Shown here piece by piece: positions 1 through 12,299 of a stretch of 64,000 bases of DNA (positions are counted from its first letter, which is position 1; each line of letters starts with the position of its first letter). Origin of the DNA: Sympetrum striolatum. Lineage: Eukaryota > Arthropoda > Insecta > Odonata > Libellulidae. The notes beneath the pieces are model-generated. The model worked only from the letters and a program-made list of their open reading frames with translations, was not told the DNA's origin and made no database searches. A program made the position numbers and the translations under genes. The stretch lies in assembly GCA_947579665.1 (NCBI GenBank), contig OX388347.1:19150562-19214561 (forward strand). Reading direction: 5' to 3'.

Positions 1-2915
1 AAGGCAATACATCTAAAAAATGTAAAGATAATTTGGTAAACAGGCTCAGAAGTGATGTGCACAGATCCTGGAATGTAGACTGTTTATAAGATTGAGAAAA
101 TGGTTCAATTACAAGATTGAGAAAACGATGTAAGCCATTTTAAGACAAAATAATGCAGGTTAGAAGGTGACCGGAAAAATATTTTTTCAATGGTTCAGCT
201 AGAGAGAATGTAAATGAGATCAACCATTCGAAAAAGTTCCGATTTTTGTGGCAGTTTTCAAGTTTCATTTTCCTTACCTACTGCATTTGGTGTTATGTGA
301 ACTTACTTCTAAATCGTTCATTTATATCCAAAATTCATAAACCATTAACGATAGACCTATCATAGTCGAAATTATTTATTATCACTGTAAATTTATTTTG
401 CTTTGAAAATTAGTAGGATATAATCACGTAGGCATATAAGAATATGCATACAATTTGCATACATTCATGCATATAATTAGAGCTTCCGCCAGTTAATCCT
501 ACATAAATGTCAAGCAATTCACACATTTAAATTTCTGCACCTTCAAGATATCGTAAATGTCTTCCTTATCTTTAAACCAAGAAGTTTTAAGGAAGAATAG
601 GCGAGGCCCATGAAACCAGCATTAAGATTCAGCAGTAATAGATTCTCCTGACAATAAGAAATATTTCCCAAGAAGGGAAGCTTTACCCATCTTATTTAAG
701 AGTAATTATGGGTAATAAGTATGAGATGTCAGTATTTCTAGTGCTGTATCTGATAATGGCTGAAGGACTTAACTGGCCTCTCATTAAAAAAGGAAAGGGA
801 AAATACGAAGCCTAAATTTTAATTATTAAACGGCTGTTACCGATGTAAGGGCAACTCAAATTGATTACGCCTGATTTAGTAGTTTTACTAAATGTAATTT
901 CCGTAAAAATATAGTCATTGCTCAACGACTATAAGAAATGGCGGAAATAACTAAGGACAAAGATTCACAATTTTTTATATAACGCTGTTTCACAAAGTAA
1001 CGGCTTCTTCAATCAATTTGACTATAAGGAAATTATTCAGAGAACTAGAACCAAAGAAAGCTGCATCCATTGCGAAGGAAATTGATTACAATCATCGGGA
1101 AGGGGTAATCTGAAGATTATTGATATTCTGGGCAAACAGAAGTTTAGAACTAGTTCCCCTCAATGGATAAAAGAAAGTTTAACTAAATATTGTGACCGGG
1201 TGTAATCGTTAAAATTCCGTAAGCTGCGCGTATAATTTTATCATTGAGAATCTTCAAGGGATCTGAGAAGAGCACACAAACACTGGGAACGGTCTCCCAG
1301 ACTGCCCATGTCTCGGACCGTCTCTGCTTTCAGCAGTAGAATTAAACATATATTAACCATAGAAAGATCACTCCCGTAGAAACTTAAGCTTCGTAAAATG
1401 CCAATTCCAATATAACGTTCTCAATATTTACATTCAACTTTTCAGGCCTTTTTTGCTATTTCTTCTAACCAATGTTTTTCATAAACCTTCGAGATATCCT
1501 TACAAATCAATCAACAACAAAACGGGAAAATTTAAGAGATAGCTATTTGCGTAAACTAGCGTTCCTTTGGTTCTTTTCTATTACTATCATTGGATGCATA
1601 GGGTTTTCAATTCTTTTATTCCATTAAAAGATAGACACAGTTATTAGTTTCGTAGATTTTAAGAACCTTTAAAATTCATATAAAAAACACCAAAAGCAAG
1701 TGAATACATTTTTTCTCTCAGTGTTGATGATAGCCAAAACGTTAAACTCATCTTGATTCACTTATAAAATTTGCTAGTATATCTCACCTGGTTTATAAAA
1801 TAAAAAATAAGGATGTCATTTAAATACGTATTTAAACTCAATTATAATCGTCATTACTATAACACACACGCAATAACTTGCCCATTCTGTGTCGAGTACT
1901 AAAAACTCATACCTCTAGCCAAGTCTTAGGTTTGGTTAGACCTCGATTAACCCATTGTCATGCAAAAGTAACAGATCTACGGATAGCGGTCTTATCATTT
2001 TCCATAACTGATAATTAAAAGATGGTTTTCTTAAAATACTGAGAACTTTGAAATAAACAAATTGTAATACTCTTCGGAGGTGATTCGTTGATCAATAAAT
2101 AGCTAAAAATACGAGAGGAGTAACTTTTGAGAAATAAAATTTCAAGAATTTTACCAAAAGGACGTCTACCGCTGGCCATTTACTACAGTATTTACTGGAA
2201 GCCATTACTTTGAAACGATATCCATGGATCCAATTTTTAGGACAGTGGTTTCATCAAGCTATATATTATCATTTTCATTTAATCCACATCAGATAAACAG
2301 TGAGATCTCGTAAGTTTTAGGCCGAAGAACATACAATATTTTTAATCTGTTGCTCTGCAGTCCCACTTTATGAGAGATTTATTTATTCGAGTCATTCTTC
2401 TAATTGCGAGCTAAAAATTAAACATATATCAGAGAAGGCTAGCAAACACATTATTTTAGATAACATCAAAATGAATCAAGCAAATTGCAACCCAAATACT
2501 CTTCTCCCAACGAGAAAGTTTTTCCTTTCCATTCCCCTATGGCAACGAAAGGATTATCTTGCCCTTCTCCCCCACCTATTTCGTTTTGTCCTGTTTAACA
2601 GTTTTCCAGGAATTCTGCCCGTTCACCTGCAGGTCACACTTTTGTTCCTTCTCATTCTTTCTTCTTTTTCCAGGCACACGCCATATGGAGGATCGCGTAT
2701 TTATGTAATTGTTGAAGATAGTGATAGTAAGCGCCGAAGCTAATTGTGTGAATTTTTCTACAGTGTTGTTATAAGGATAATTTAATTTTACAAATTAATG
2801 GATTATACAATCTATAGTAGTCACGAGAGTAAGGGGAAATGGTAATCTAGAAAAGAATATTCGTTATTTGAATCAATCGAATGAGCTTTAACTTTGAGGA
2901 ACTCCATAGGTAACT

Positions 2916-2996
2916 AAACACAAGGAAATAAATAACTTTGTCAAAGTTATACGACTTTCTGTGTGGAAGTTTTGGCACTTTTATTTCCTTGTGTTT
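2916..2996. repeat. 17-bp inverted repeat with 47-nt spacer
   Basis: The arm at 2916-2932 (AAACACAAGGAAATAAA) is the exact reverse complement of 2980-2996. The spacer contains a second small palindrome, ACTTTGTCAAAGT, at 2935-2947. It could be a remnant of a small foldback element or a chance structure. No transposase and no target duplication are visible. Confidence 0.6.
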
Positions 2997-5261
2997 ATTC
3001 CTTACTTATTTCTCTTGATAATAGAACGATTTTCAATTGGGAAAGTTAAACAGAAGGTTTCTAAAAGCAATCAAATTATAGTGATCTACCGAATCATGCA
3101 CATATCTTATATATTAAAATTCAGCCTGCGTAGGTTTGTGCCCGCAAAACTCTAAAACCACTCGGTCGATTGACTTGAAATTTTTACAGAACATTGCATT
3201 CAAATATGTATATACGAAAGCGTTTATATTGTAAAAAATGGTGACACTTAGTCCTTGCTTCGATCCCAGACGAGTCAAAGCATTTCCATGAGAAATGCAC
3301 GTAAAGTTCATTTTTGTCTCTGCATGCTTCATTTCTTTTGCAAAATTAAATTAAAAATAATAGTCATACGAGATTGAGACAAGAACCAATAGCAGAGTAA
3401 ATGAATAGAAAACCTTATTTTGGTCGTTTATTGTTGGTTCCGAATTGAATTTTTGAGATTTTTTACGGAATACACGAAAAGTTTTGTGAGTATAAACAAC
3501 CGGTCCCCCTGACAACAAATGCCATTGTTGAATCCGAGATCCTGCTTTTTGGCCTATTTGAAATTAAGAAGAAGAGAAAAGTTGCTGGTTTCGTCCACAA
3601 TGATGAGCATAATCAATCGTTGGAAGTGATTTAAACGATCGATTTTCGAAAAACGAAATGTGAGTTAATTTGATACCGAATGTTGTATTCAGTGAAATTC
3701 ATTTGTACTGTTTTGGAAATGATTTAATAATCTGTTATCGAAAATTAAAGTGAGAGTGACTTTGAATGCTGCATTCAATTCGATTCATTTCTTTAGTTAT
3801 CTTCCAGTTGATCGTCGTCAAATTTAATAGTACGCGTTAACACTTCAAATGTTGCGGCAGATAATGGATAGTAGTAAATGATTTTTATATAAATAACGAA
3901 AATTCTCCATCCAAACGCGAGAGCCGAGCTAGCGTAACGTACCATGTTCTCCATCTTTCTTTTCTCTCCCTCCCTTTTCGAGAGAAAGGCTCGCCGGCCC
4001 GAAATTTGGACTTAGAATTTCTTGGTGGGTCAGGGGTGGTAACTTTTTTTTGCTGTTAGCTGTACATGTGATTTTGTGAGTTCTCCCAAGGCCCTGAGTC
4101 CTCCTGCACTGCCCTCCCCCCTTGTGGGCAAACAAAGAACTTCGTTGCAGACATGGCGCCTCTTTGAAAGAAGAAAGGCTATGAACGTAGAAGGAAGTTC
4201 TTAGATTCGTAGTAGGCGTGCCGTTAAAAGTCCTTTGAAAGCGAAACTTTGTTTATATATCCATATGAACAGTAAAGAAATCAAACTCAGGGAGTATTTT
4301 CTTATTTCGCTAAACGTAAGACATTCAAGGATAGAGCCTGGACGCAATGTCTTACGTTCTACTTATACATTCTAAATAAAAACAAAAGTGCTCTTAAATT
4401 TCCGACTGTGCTAATTATTAATTTCGGGCTGTTAAAATCGTAGAAAATAGTTATCTGATGTTAATTCGGAGAAGAAACACGATCTTTCATGGCACACTTC
4501 AAATTACTACTATCGTTTTTTCTATATTATAGTTTTTAATATAATTTCTTTTTTATTTATTGACTTTATCACTAACATTTAAGGTTAGCCATTGCGGTTT
4601 TTAACATTTTTTGAGCCCGACGGATGAAAATATGATATTTAAAAAAATATTATTAATTAGAAAAATAAAGTTTTCAGCCTAGGATTCGGATGTTTAAAGG
4701 TTGGGAAAATGTTGTACAGAACTCGTATTAATTTCTTTCTAACAGCTTGTCGAACTATTTATTTCAATCAAAGAAATTCTTGACGTACGCGTGACATTTG
4801 ATTTGTATTCGTTAAGCTATGGCTACATACATATATGTTCACACTTGCGCAACTTTGTATTCAACAAAGGCACGCGTCATAGCGCACGGTATGATGAAGG
4901 AGAGGCATGCAATAGCGCATGCCTCTCATAAGTTGACTGGACCTCTTTTTCATGACGCATGCCTCAGCGCACGTAAATCCAACCAGTTGGATTATTCATT
5001 ACGAATGAAATTAAACTGTCTTCAGTTCTCCACAAATTTCATTGGAATAATACAACGATCATTTTCAGGTCCACAAAAACAAACACCATTGTTATAAAAT
5101 AAATAACACAAATACATTATGTTGTTTATAAATACATAATATTAAATATCAATAAATGACATTTCCGCCATTAAGTGTGACCCCACCAAAGCAGATCATT
5201 GCTGTGTTAAATTCATTTTGAATCGAATACCTTAAGAGCGATAAACTTACATCGCGCAAAA

Positions 5262-5301
5262 AAGTATTTAATGCCCTATGGTTATAGGGCATTAAATACT
5301 T
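5262..5301. repeat. Perfect 18-bp stem, 4-nt loop palindrome
   Basis: Positions 5262-5279 (AAGTATTTAATGCCCTAT) pair perfectly with 5284-5301 around the loop GGTT. A 40-nt near-perfect palindrome is unstable in cloning and replication, so it is either recent or under some constraint. It is shorter than a typical animal pre-miRNA (about 60 nt or more) and has no bulges, so a miRNA call is not supported. Confidence 0.7.
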
Positions 5302-7480
5302 CACTTGCTCATTCAACAATTCCTTGTCAATTCTCTCTTACTAAACTACCGATGCCTCAATTACTGTAATTTCTTAGCTAATTATTTTCATTGTGTACCA
5401 GTACCTGCTGCATTTCCCACCCTAGGCTTTTATTCGACTCGGTTACTTTTCCATGTTTTTTGGAATAAAATTAGGTACCTCGGCTTATAATGAGGTTGGC
5501 TTATATTCGAGTATAAAAAGTATACTCTTTCACAAATACTGCTAGTAAGACTATTGAAATATCGGCTATTCTGTTCCACATTTAAGTGGAAATATTACAT
5601 CTGGAGGGGAAAACTCTAAATATCGATATGTGTTTCGGTTGCCTCAGTGAGGATCTCTGTTCGAGCCCCAGCCAAGACACTATTTTTCACTTCTTGTACA
5701 AACTCAATATTATATCTTCATTTTCATCTATGGGTAGGATTGATTGAAAGAAATGTATTTTCAGTTAAAGAGTTTTATTGCAAAATGAAGCATCAATCTT
5801 AATTTTCAATATTTTTAAGTGAGAGTGTATTTCCCTTTTTCTTCTCTCAGAAAATAAACATTTTGGTTATGATCTTTCTAAACTCATAGAGCAAAAGCAT
5901 AATTCAATTTTCGTGCCACTGAACTCCAGTGCAACTTCTGCGGCTCAAATATTATATTCAGTCCATCAAAACTCACGATAATCCACTCTCTGCTGAGACA
6001 GAAAATTAAATGCGTAACTTCCCATTGCTACATAAAACGCAAATGCATAATTTCACTCTAAAGACGGTGTAAACCGCATCATGTAATTTAATTGGTGAAA
6101 CCAAAAGACTTCTGCAACGATTAATATCTCTAAGAATTTGAAGCGCAATCGATATAGAGATTTGACCATCTTAATTATACATCATTAGTATTGCTCTCTT
6201 TCCCCTTGACTAGTTTGAGGGACTTGACCACCGATAAGAATATTCCATTGCGCAATTAGACCGAATGTTTCAGCCTGCTTTTCTGGTGGCTGAATATCCC
6301 TATGGGTAGTGGATAAGCGGTGACGTGGAAGGTGGATTTCGCAAACAAGAAATATAGAAATGCTTTGCGTTTAGTCATGTTTTTGGCCTTCATTTTCAGT
6401 TCTTCACGTGCAATCGAGTTGTTCACATCGAAAAAGTATCTTTCAGAGGACTTACCTATATTTGCATTGTGCAAATACGTGTTTCGTGCTCTATCTCTAA
6501 GAAATGTACTTCCAATTTTTCTTGCTGAATATACAAGGATTTTAGTCGGTTTAGGAAGTTCTGCGGAAATAATTCGAGTGTCGCGCAATCGCCCTAAGAA
6601 ATATTGTGGAATTGTGACTGCAGTGCTTATTTCTAAAATATCATTAATTTTCTGTCTTAAATTTTCAAAGTACACTCAGTTAACTCAGAGTGTTAGGCGA
6701 AAGAATATACGTGTTAAGAGGTGTTGCTTTTGTGAGCGAAAATGGATACAGTGAGGTTGAGCAATTACTTGGAAAATTGTTTTGTTTCGTCACCAGTGGT
6801 CATCAGATATGTGGTAATGTTTTCGCTCAAAATAAATTTTTGTAAGGAGTGCTGTGATTTGTTATTTAAAAACGTTATTTGAGGAAATCTAAAGAGGTAA
6901 GAATATACTATCAATTGCTTCTATGCGAGGTACTTCATGCCGTATTTTTTAAACGAATTGCTTCTTTACTGTAAATTTATCAAGTGACTGATCATATTTT
7001 TCACCTTCTTCCCGTATTTTTTATTAAAATTATTTTTGCTTCAGTTTATCTGAACAGAGACTTCGCGGAAACTAATTTCCTACCGTGCTATATATTTATC
7101 TGTGCAACGCAAATGCCAGGATTTGATTTCTAAGGAAAATAACGCAAAATACGGAAGTTCTCACGTTCCAGTAATTCGCATTTTATTGAATTGCAATGTT
7201 ATTTAAACAAAAGACCTTAAATGAAGTAATGGATTAGCTGATATAATGTCGATATGCAGATTTTATCTAATCACATGACGGCTCATGTAAAAAGTAATTC
7301 TTTAGAATCGAAGAGTATTTTCTGCTGAAACATCGGAACTTAAATTGCTCACACTTGTTGTATAGTTTTATCTAGAGAAACTATTAATTTTAATTTCAGC
7401 ACAATAGTTGTTTAAGTAAATGTGGCTACGATGGAGTCAAACTGCTATTCTTTTGATTATATATACACACGATCTAATTA

Positions 7481-7990
7481 AAACATTGCATCTGGTAAGC
7501 AATATTATCTAAAATAAGATTTTTAAATACATCCGTTTGTTTTTAAATTTTTTTTTTTAGAGTTGATTATAATGAAAATAGACTTTAATTTGACAGCACT
7601 ACGAAAGTCGTTTTTCGGCTATTTTCTTGATATTTAATTAAGAAGCTTTGATTAAAAACATTAACTCTGGTGAGCGATATAATTTAAAACACGATTTTCA
7701 AATATGTCTTTTTGTTCTTTTAAATTAAATATTGTTATAATGAAAATTAGGTTTTATTTTGACTACTATCATGACTACTTAATTCGTTTTCTTGCTATTT
7801 TCTTGATTGTAAAAAAATTTTGAAATAAACTTTTGACTGTAGAAAACTTTGATGTAAACTATTATTTACGATAAGTGGTATTATTTCAAAAACGATTTTT
7901 AAATACATTTAATTTTCATTAATATGAAAGCGGACTATAATGTATGTAGATTTTATTTTGACATGAAACACTCAATTCAAAGTGCTATTT
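7481..7990. repeat. Diverged tandem repeat, three units of about 175-200 bp
   Basis: Three successive units begin near 7481, 7655 and 7855. Each opens with AAACAT/AAACTA, then a TGGTRAGCRATAT-like segment, a poly-A/T block ending in GATTTTTAAATAC or close variants, then an ATAATGAAAATAGACTTTA-like block and GCTATTTTCTTGAT. The units differ at many positions, so the array is old. No coding capacity is seen. Confidence 0.55.
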
Positions 7991-8394
7991 TTGGTATAAT
8001 ATATTATTTAATTATCATTACAAGGTATAGTTATTGTACAAAAAATCTTAAATAAAACGTGAATTGGTAAAAAGAAAAGAGCTATTGGCAAATAAAGTAA
8101 TATGAAAAATAAAGAATAAATCAATAATTACAAGAAAAGTCAGGGAAAACAGGATAAGGTCCACGTGAGCCTTTTTGGCTCATCTGTGAGTTCCTGGTTT
8201 TAAATTGTTGTTTTGTATACTTATATTAATATTATATAGACTGATTTAAACTATGTAGTACTACATAGATACAAAATATTAAACAAGGCTTAGAAAGTGT
8301 GATAAAATTTAATATTTTTTGTTCCAAAACTTATAAAAAATCACTTAAAAATGGTCCATAAGTCTCAATTTATAGACAAACTCTCTCTTTGGAG

Positions 8395-10545
8395 CTACAT
8401 CCCTATGTGAGCCTCCACCCCAATCAGCCTCTTCTTCTCTGTGTTCTCACTTTCATCTTCTTCATGTCCTTTATGAATTAGCCATCTCAATCTGGGCCTT
8501 CCTCTCCGTCTAGTGGCATAGTGTCTCCCTTCTATCACCTTATTCGGCATTGCTGTTTCAAGCATCCTTTCCACATGGTCCAACCATTATATTCTCAAAG
8601 ATTTTATGAACTTGACTATATCTTCCCTAATTAATTATTGTCTTTCACTCCTCTTTGGTTCTCCTTTGCCATAATCCATTCTCAATACCAGGTCAGTATA
8701 TTCTCTGCAATAGTCTGCTTTCAAATCTTACCAGGGCCATACTCTTGTGTGATTGAGAGTGTCCATTTTTATGCTCCATAGGTTACTACTGGTCTGGTAA
8801 TTGATTTATATATTTGTATTTAAGTGTTTCTGTTTATTAAATTTCTCTTGAAAATCTTCATATTTGCAAAGTAAGTTTTATTCCTTGTTTGTATTCTTTC
8901 ATTTATTCATATTATGCTTTACTTGTAAGTTATATATTTTACATATTTAAACTCTTCCACACCTTCAAATTTTATCTGTTGTATCTCCAGATTCTGGGTG
9001 ACTCTAGGTTTGCCAGATGAGTTCATAAGCATATATTTAGTTTCACTGGTATTAACTATAAATTCCATTTTGCTTGCTTCTTTCTCTTTATTTGTTAAAT
9101 ATTGTTCCTCTTTGATCTATTTTTTCTTCAGATTTGTGTAATCCTAGAATAAAAAGTTTGGCCCATAGGCCATCTCCTTGCTTTATCCCAGTGCTGAATT
9201 CAAATTCATTTTATATTTGATTATGTATTTTTACTTTAGTCATGCTCTTCTTCAATTTCATTTGAATCAATATAATTATTTGGATGGAATTTCCATATCC
9301 TCCATTGCTTCTTAGAGTTTGATCCTGTTTTTATCCAAAATTTGTCTGATTACAAATAGTTGGTCTATTGTACTTCTATTGGATCTACTCCCACACTGAG
9401 ATTCTCAAATGATCCTCTCAGTTACTACGTTCAGTCTTTCTTTTATGATGCTGGAGAGTATTTCAAATACTATATTTAACAGTATTATCCATCTATATTT
9501 CCTGAGAACCAGTTTATTTCCCTTTCTATATATTGGGCTTAGGATTCCCATGCTCTATCCTTCTGGCATTTTTCTGTTTCCTATATTGTACAACTAAGTG
9601 TATATATAGCATCACTCATTATATCTCCTCCATACTTTACTAGCTCTGCTGCAATATTTTCTTCCCTGGAGCTTTATTATTTTTTAACTTTTGTATGCAT
9701 TGTGCAATTTCCTGTCTAGTAGGTTTAATTCTGAGCAAGTTTACTCTATATTTGATTCTTTCCTTAGCCTGTCATTTTCCTCAGTCGTTACTCTCTTCTT
9801 ATCTTCTGTACAGAGAAGTTCTTTGAAATGTTCTACTAATGTTTCCAGAACTTTATTCTCTTCTTGGACTACATTTCCCTCCGTATTTTTTAATCCTTCC
9901 ATTCTTGGTTGGTATCCTCTTTTCACCTTTTCTAAAACTTCGTAGAACTATCTCCGTTCATTCTGTTTGCTGTATTCTTCTATATTCTCTTTCTGTTCTT
10001 CATTTTCTCCTTTTTTTGCATATCCTATTAGCTTCCTTCCTCATTTCTTGGTATCTGTTAGTGTTCGTTCTGGTTTCTTTCCTTATCATCCTTTCTCTAA
10101 CTTTATTCTTCTCTTGTATAATTTGGGCACACTCGTTGTTAAACCAATCAGCATGTATTATTCTCTTGTTTTCTCCAATTGTTTCTTCCACGCCTCTTTG
10201 ATTGCTTTCCCTATTTTTCCCATTCTTTTTCTATGTTTATTTTATAAGTTTTTCATCGGCTGTTGGTTTTCATTTTACTAGGTAATCCTTTTTGGTTTTG
10301 CTTCGTGACTTCCTTGTCTTCATTTAACTAATCTGTGTCCCAGATTCTCTTAACCTTATCTGGACCTTTTTCTGTTTTAATTATTCTCTCCCTCACTCTT
10401 GCTTTGAATAGTTAATGATCCGAGTCACAGTTTGGCCCTTTGCAGCTTCTTATGTCTATATCTGATTTTTATCCATTATTCCTCATCTTTCGCAGCTTTT
10501 CCTCGGCTGAGAGTTCGCTTGAAAATGCGTCACTCCCTGTAACGT
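8395..10545 (-). mobile_element. Decayed non-LTR retrotransposon (LINE), endonuclease to C-terminus
   Basis: Read on the minus strand, the stretch gives broken pieces of one long ORF2-type protein in the right order. Near 10430-10545 there is an endonuclease tail with a C-x-x-x-N-C-D-S-D-H-Y motif, followed by linker pieces at 10000-10191 and 9741-9926. Reverse-transcriptase fragments follow around 9080-9420. At the C-terminus (8470-8583) is the HVERMLET... RRRGRPRLRW signature common at the end of arthropod LINE polyproteins. Stops and frameshifts occur throughout, so it is dead. Clade assignment (RTE-like or Jockey-group) is uncertain. The three open pieces listed are not separate genes. 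Confidence 0.75.
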
Positions 10546-10759
10546 CTACCTAATTATTCTTCGATCACTTCTTCTATTAATAAGAATTTGTATAAATAAT
10601 TGTATGATATTTTTTACCATTATTAGCTCCTCGATAGTTGATTAAAGTAGACCGAATGGTTTGAAAGAAATTCCTTGGTTCCATTTTCTAAAATTAAGAT
10701 ATTTCCAATTTTTTCTGGTGCAATAGTATCAAAAATATCTACTTCAACATTAAAGAAGC

Positions 10760-11590
10760 TCTATTCAAATCGATGATTATTGAAGACTGAGAAACTTCAC
10801 CTCTCTGAATCCAACCCCTTCATTTCTTATATTGAAACTAATAATACCTTGAACTTTCTTGCCCTCACCCTACGTCTAGTTAATAAAAAATCGAATTCGA
10901 TATTTATAATTATATTATTGTTATGTTAAAATTGTTGTTGTTTGTTGTTGTGGTAAAATTATCGGCAGTCCAAAACGATAATTTTACCGTTATTATTATA
11001 CAGAAAATCAACTTATATTAACAGTGCCATCCCCTTGACATCCAATCACCACTACTCACATAAGCTCGCCGCTTTTCACTGCCTTATCCACAGATTATTT
11101 AATATTTTCTTTATTTACAATAAACTTTCTTCTCGAGCTTAAAACTATTAAAGAAATAGCTTTTGCAAATGGTTATCCACCTGCTTAAATAGGTAAATTG
11201 GTTCAACGGAAAGAAAGACGCATCATCGACAATCGACTTTTTCCTCTTGCATCCCAATCTCACATGGATTCCCCATGACGTGTTGTCCCTCCGTTTAAAG
11301 GTAATATTTCGTACAAACTTGCCAATCTCTTCAAAATATTCAATATTGTGCCAGTTTTTAGAAATAATAATAACTTTTTTTTATTTTTATGTCTTCAAAA
11401 AGACAATGTAGAACCTTTTTATAAATCCGGCGTCTATAAATTAATTTGCGACACTTGCAAATCTCTCTACATCCGTCGTACTTCCCTAAATTTTAACGTT
11501 CACATTAAAGAACAATTCAATGCATTCATCAATGCTTCACCTTATTCCTACTTTGTGAAATCCCTTAACGTAACAAACATTCCAGCAGTT
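10760..11590 (+). mobile_element. Penelope-like element fragment: RT end plus GIY-YIG-type domain
   Basis: Around 10800-10900 one frame reads ETNNTLNFLALTL, resembling the Penelope reverse transcriptase block NTINFLDLTI. Around 11025-11110 another frame reads HHYSHKLAAFHCLIHRLFN, matching the H-K-x-A-A-x-x-x-L-I-x-R-L thumb region. At about 11420-11530 the frame reads SGVYKLICDTCKSLYI, the start of the GIY-YIG endonuclease of Penelope-like elements (usual form SGVYKLxCxxCxxxYIGQT). The YIG glycine is replaced by R, and frameshifts and stops separate the blocks, so this is an inactive relic. The terminal repeats are not attached. Confidence 0.7.
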
Positions 11591-11690
11591 TTTCGCCCGA
11601 CATTTTCCATTTTGAAGATAATGATAAACGCACTCGAACAATTAGAGACTGTTCTATACTTTGTATCGCCTAATTGCTCTCTCACAGAGA

Positions 11691-12182
11691 TTATTCGATA
11701 CTTTGTATAAACCTAATTGCTCTGTCAGTAATCAATATCTTTTTCAAACCCCCTCTTCTCAGCCTCAACGTTGTCAATAGCTTCATTTCAGCTGGAATAG
11801 CTTCTCGGAAACTAATGTTTTTCTTTGAAATGACTGGTTCTATTATTCGTAACAACTTGTAAAAATTTTCCTTTGACATACGTATAAAATTCCGGAATAC
11901 GTTTACATCATGCTGAAGTTCTCTGAGTGGCCCAATATTTCGATTTTTGTAAAACTGCTTGGTCCACAGGACCCGTTGCTTTTTTCTTTTATGTGCATTT
12001 TTTAAAAACACACCTGCACAAATGGCTATCACACTTGCCGATTCTGTATCCATCATGACGCACAGTAGATGATGCTGTGTGGACAACAAATTGAATGCCT
12101 CATGAGGCATGCCCGAAAGGCATGCGCAACGCATGTTGAAAGGGAAGGGGAAGAGGAAAGCGCATAAGTGTAGACATAGCAT
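11691..12182 (-). mobile_element. Harbinger-type transposase N-terminal fragment
   Basis: A 163-codon minus-strand frame carries, from about residue 68, KKQRVLWTKQFY, then LRELQHDVNVFRNFIRMSKENFYKLL, then ISKKNISFREAIPAEMKLLTTLR. This order (R-x-W-x-x-x-W, L-x-E-L, F-R-N-F-x-R-M-x-x-x-x-F-x-x-L-L, R-x-A-I-P-x-x-x-x-L-x-x-T-L-R) is the N-terminal signature of PIF/Harbinger transposases. The frame then runs off into unrelated sequence before the DDE catalytic domain, so only the 5' part of the gene survives. The first ~50 codons are unlikely to be native. No terminal inverted repeats were found. Confidence 0.75.
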
Positions 12183-12299
12183 AAGAATAACGTAAGTCGC
12201 ATACGATCGCTCGACTCTCTAAATTTGATTCAATTAATGTGAATTTCAAAACCCCTGCGGAGAAGAATACTTTTTCAAAAATGAACGACATGGTCCAAA

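Larger units (their letters stand above)
1..8340. other. Gene-free flank, AT-rich
   Basis: No supportable gene was found here. The open frames are short (under 145 codons), lack recognisable domains, and two of the longest (6256-6675 minus and 6320-6754 plus) overlap in antisense. The stretch holds a 17-bp inverted repeat at 2916-2996, a perfect hairpin at 5262-5301 and a diverged tandem repeat at 7481-7990, each listed separately. Positions 3930-4180 are more GC-rich than the surroundings but show no splice-consistent coding frame. Lower-coordinate exons of the minus-strand lipase gene could in principle lie here; I looked for GHSLG-like and GLDPA-like coding and did not see it. Confidence 0.6.

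Noticed and set aside
2471..2743. 90-codon frame with hydrophobic stretches
   Set aside because: Composition follows the local pyrimidine richness; no signal peptide cleavage context, domain or exon signals support it.
5262..5301. Hairpin considered as a microRNA precursor
   Set aside because: The stem is only 18 bp and perfect with a 4-nt loop, too short for Drosha/Dicer-type processing.
5640..5690. tRNA-like B box (TGTTCGAGCCCC)
   Set aside because: No acceptor stem, A box or anticodon arm could be fitted around it.
6256..6754. Two overlapping antisense open frames of 139 and 144 codons
   Set aside because: They overlap almost completely on opposite strands, show no domain, and neither has splice-consistent neighbours. 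Treated as chance frames.
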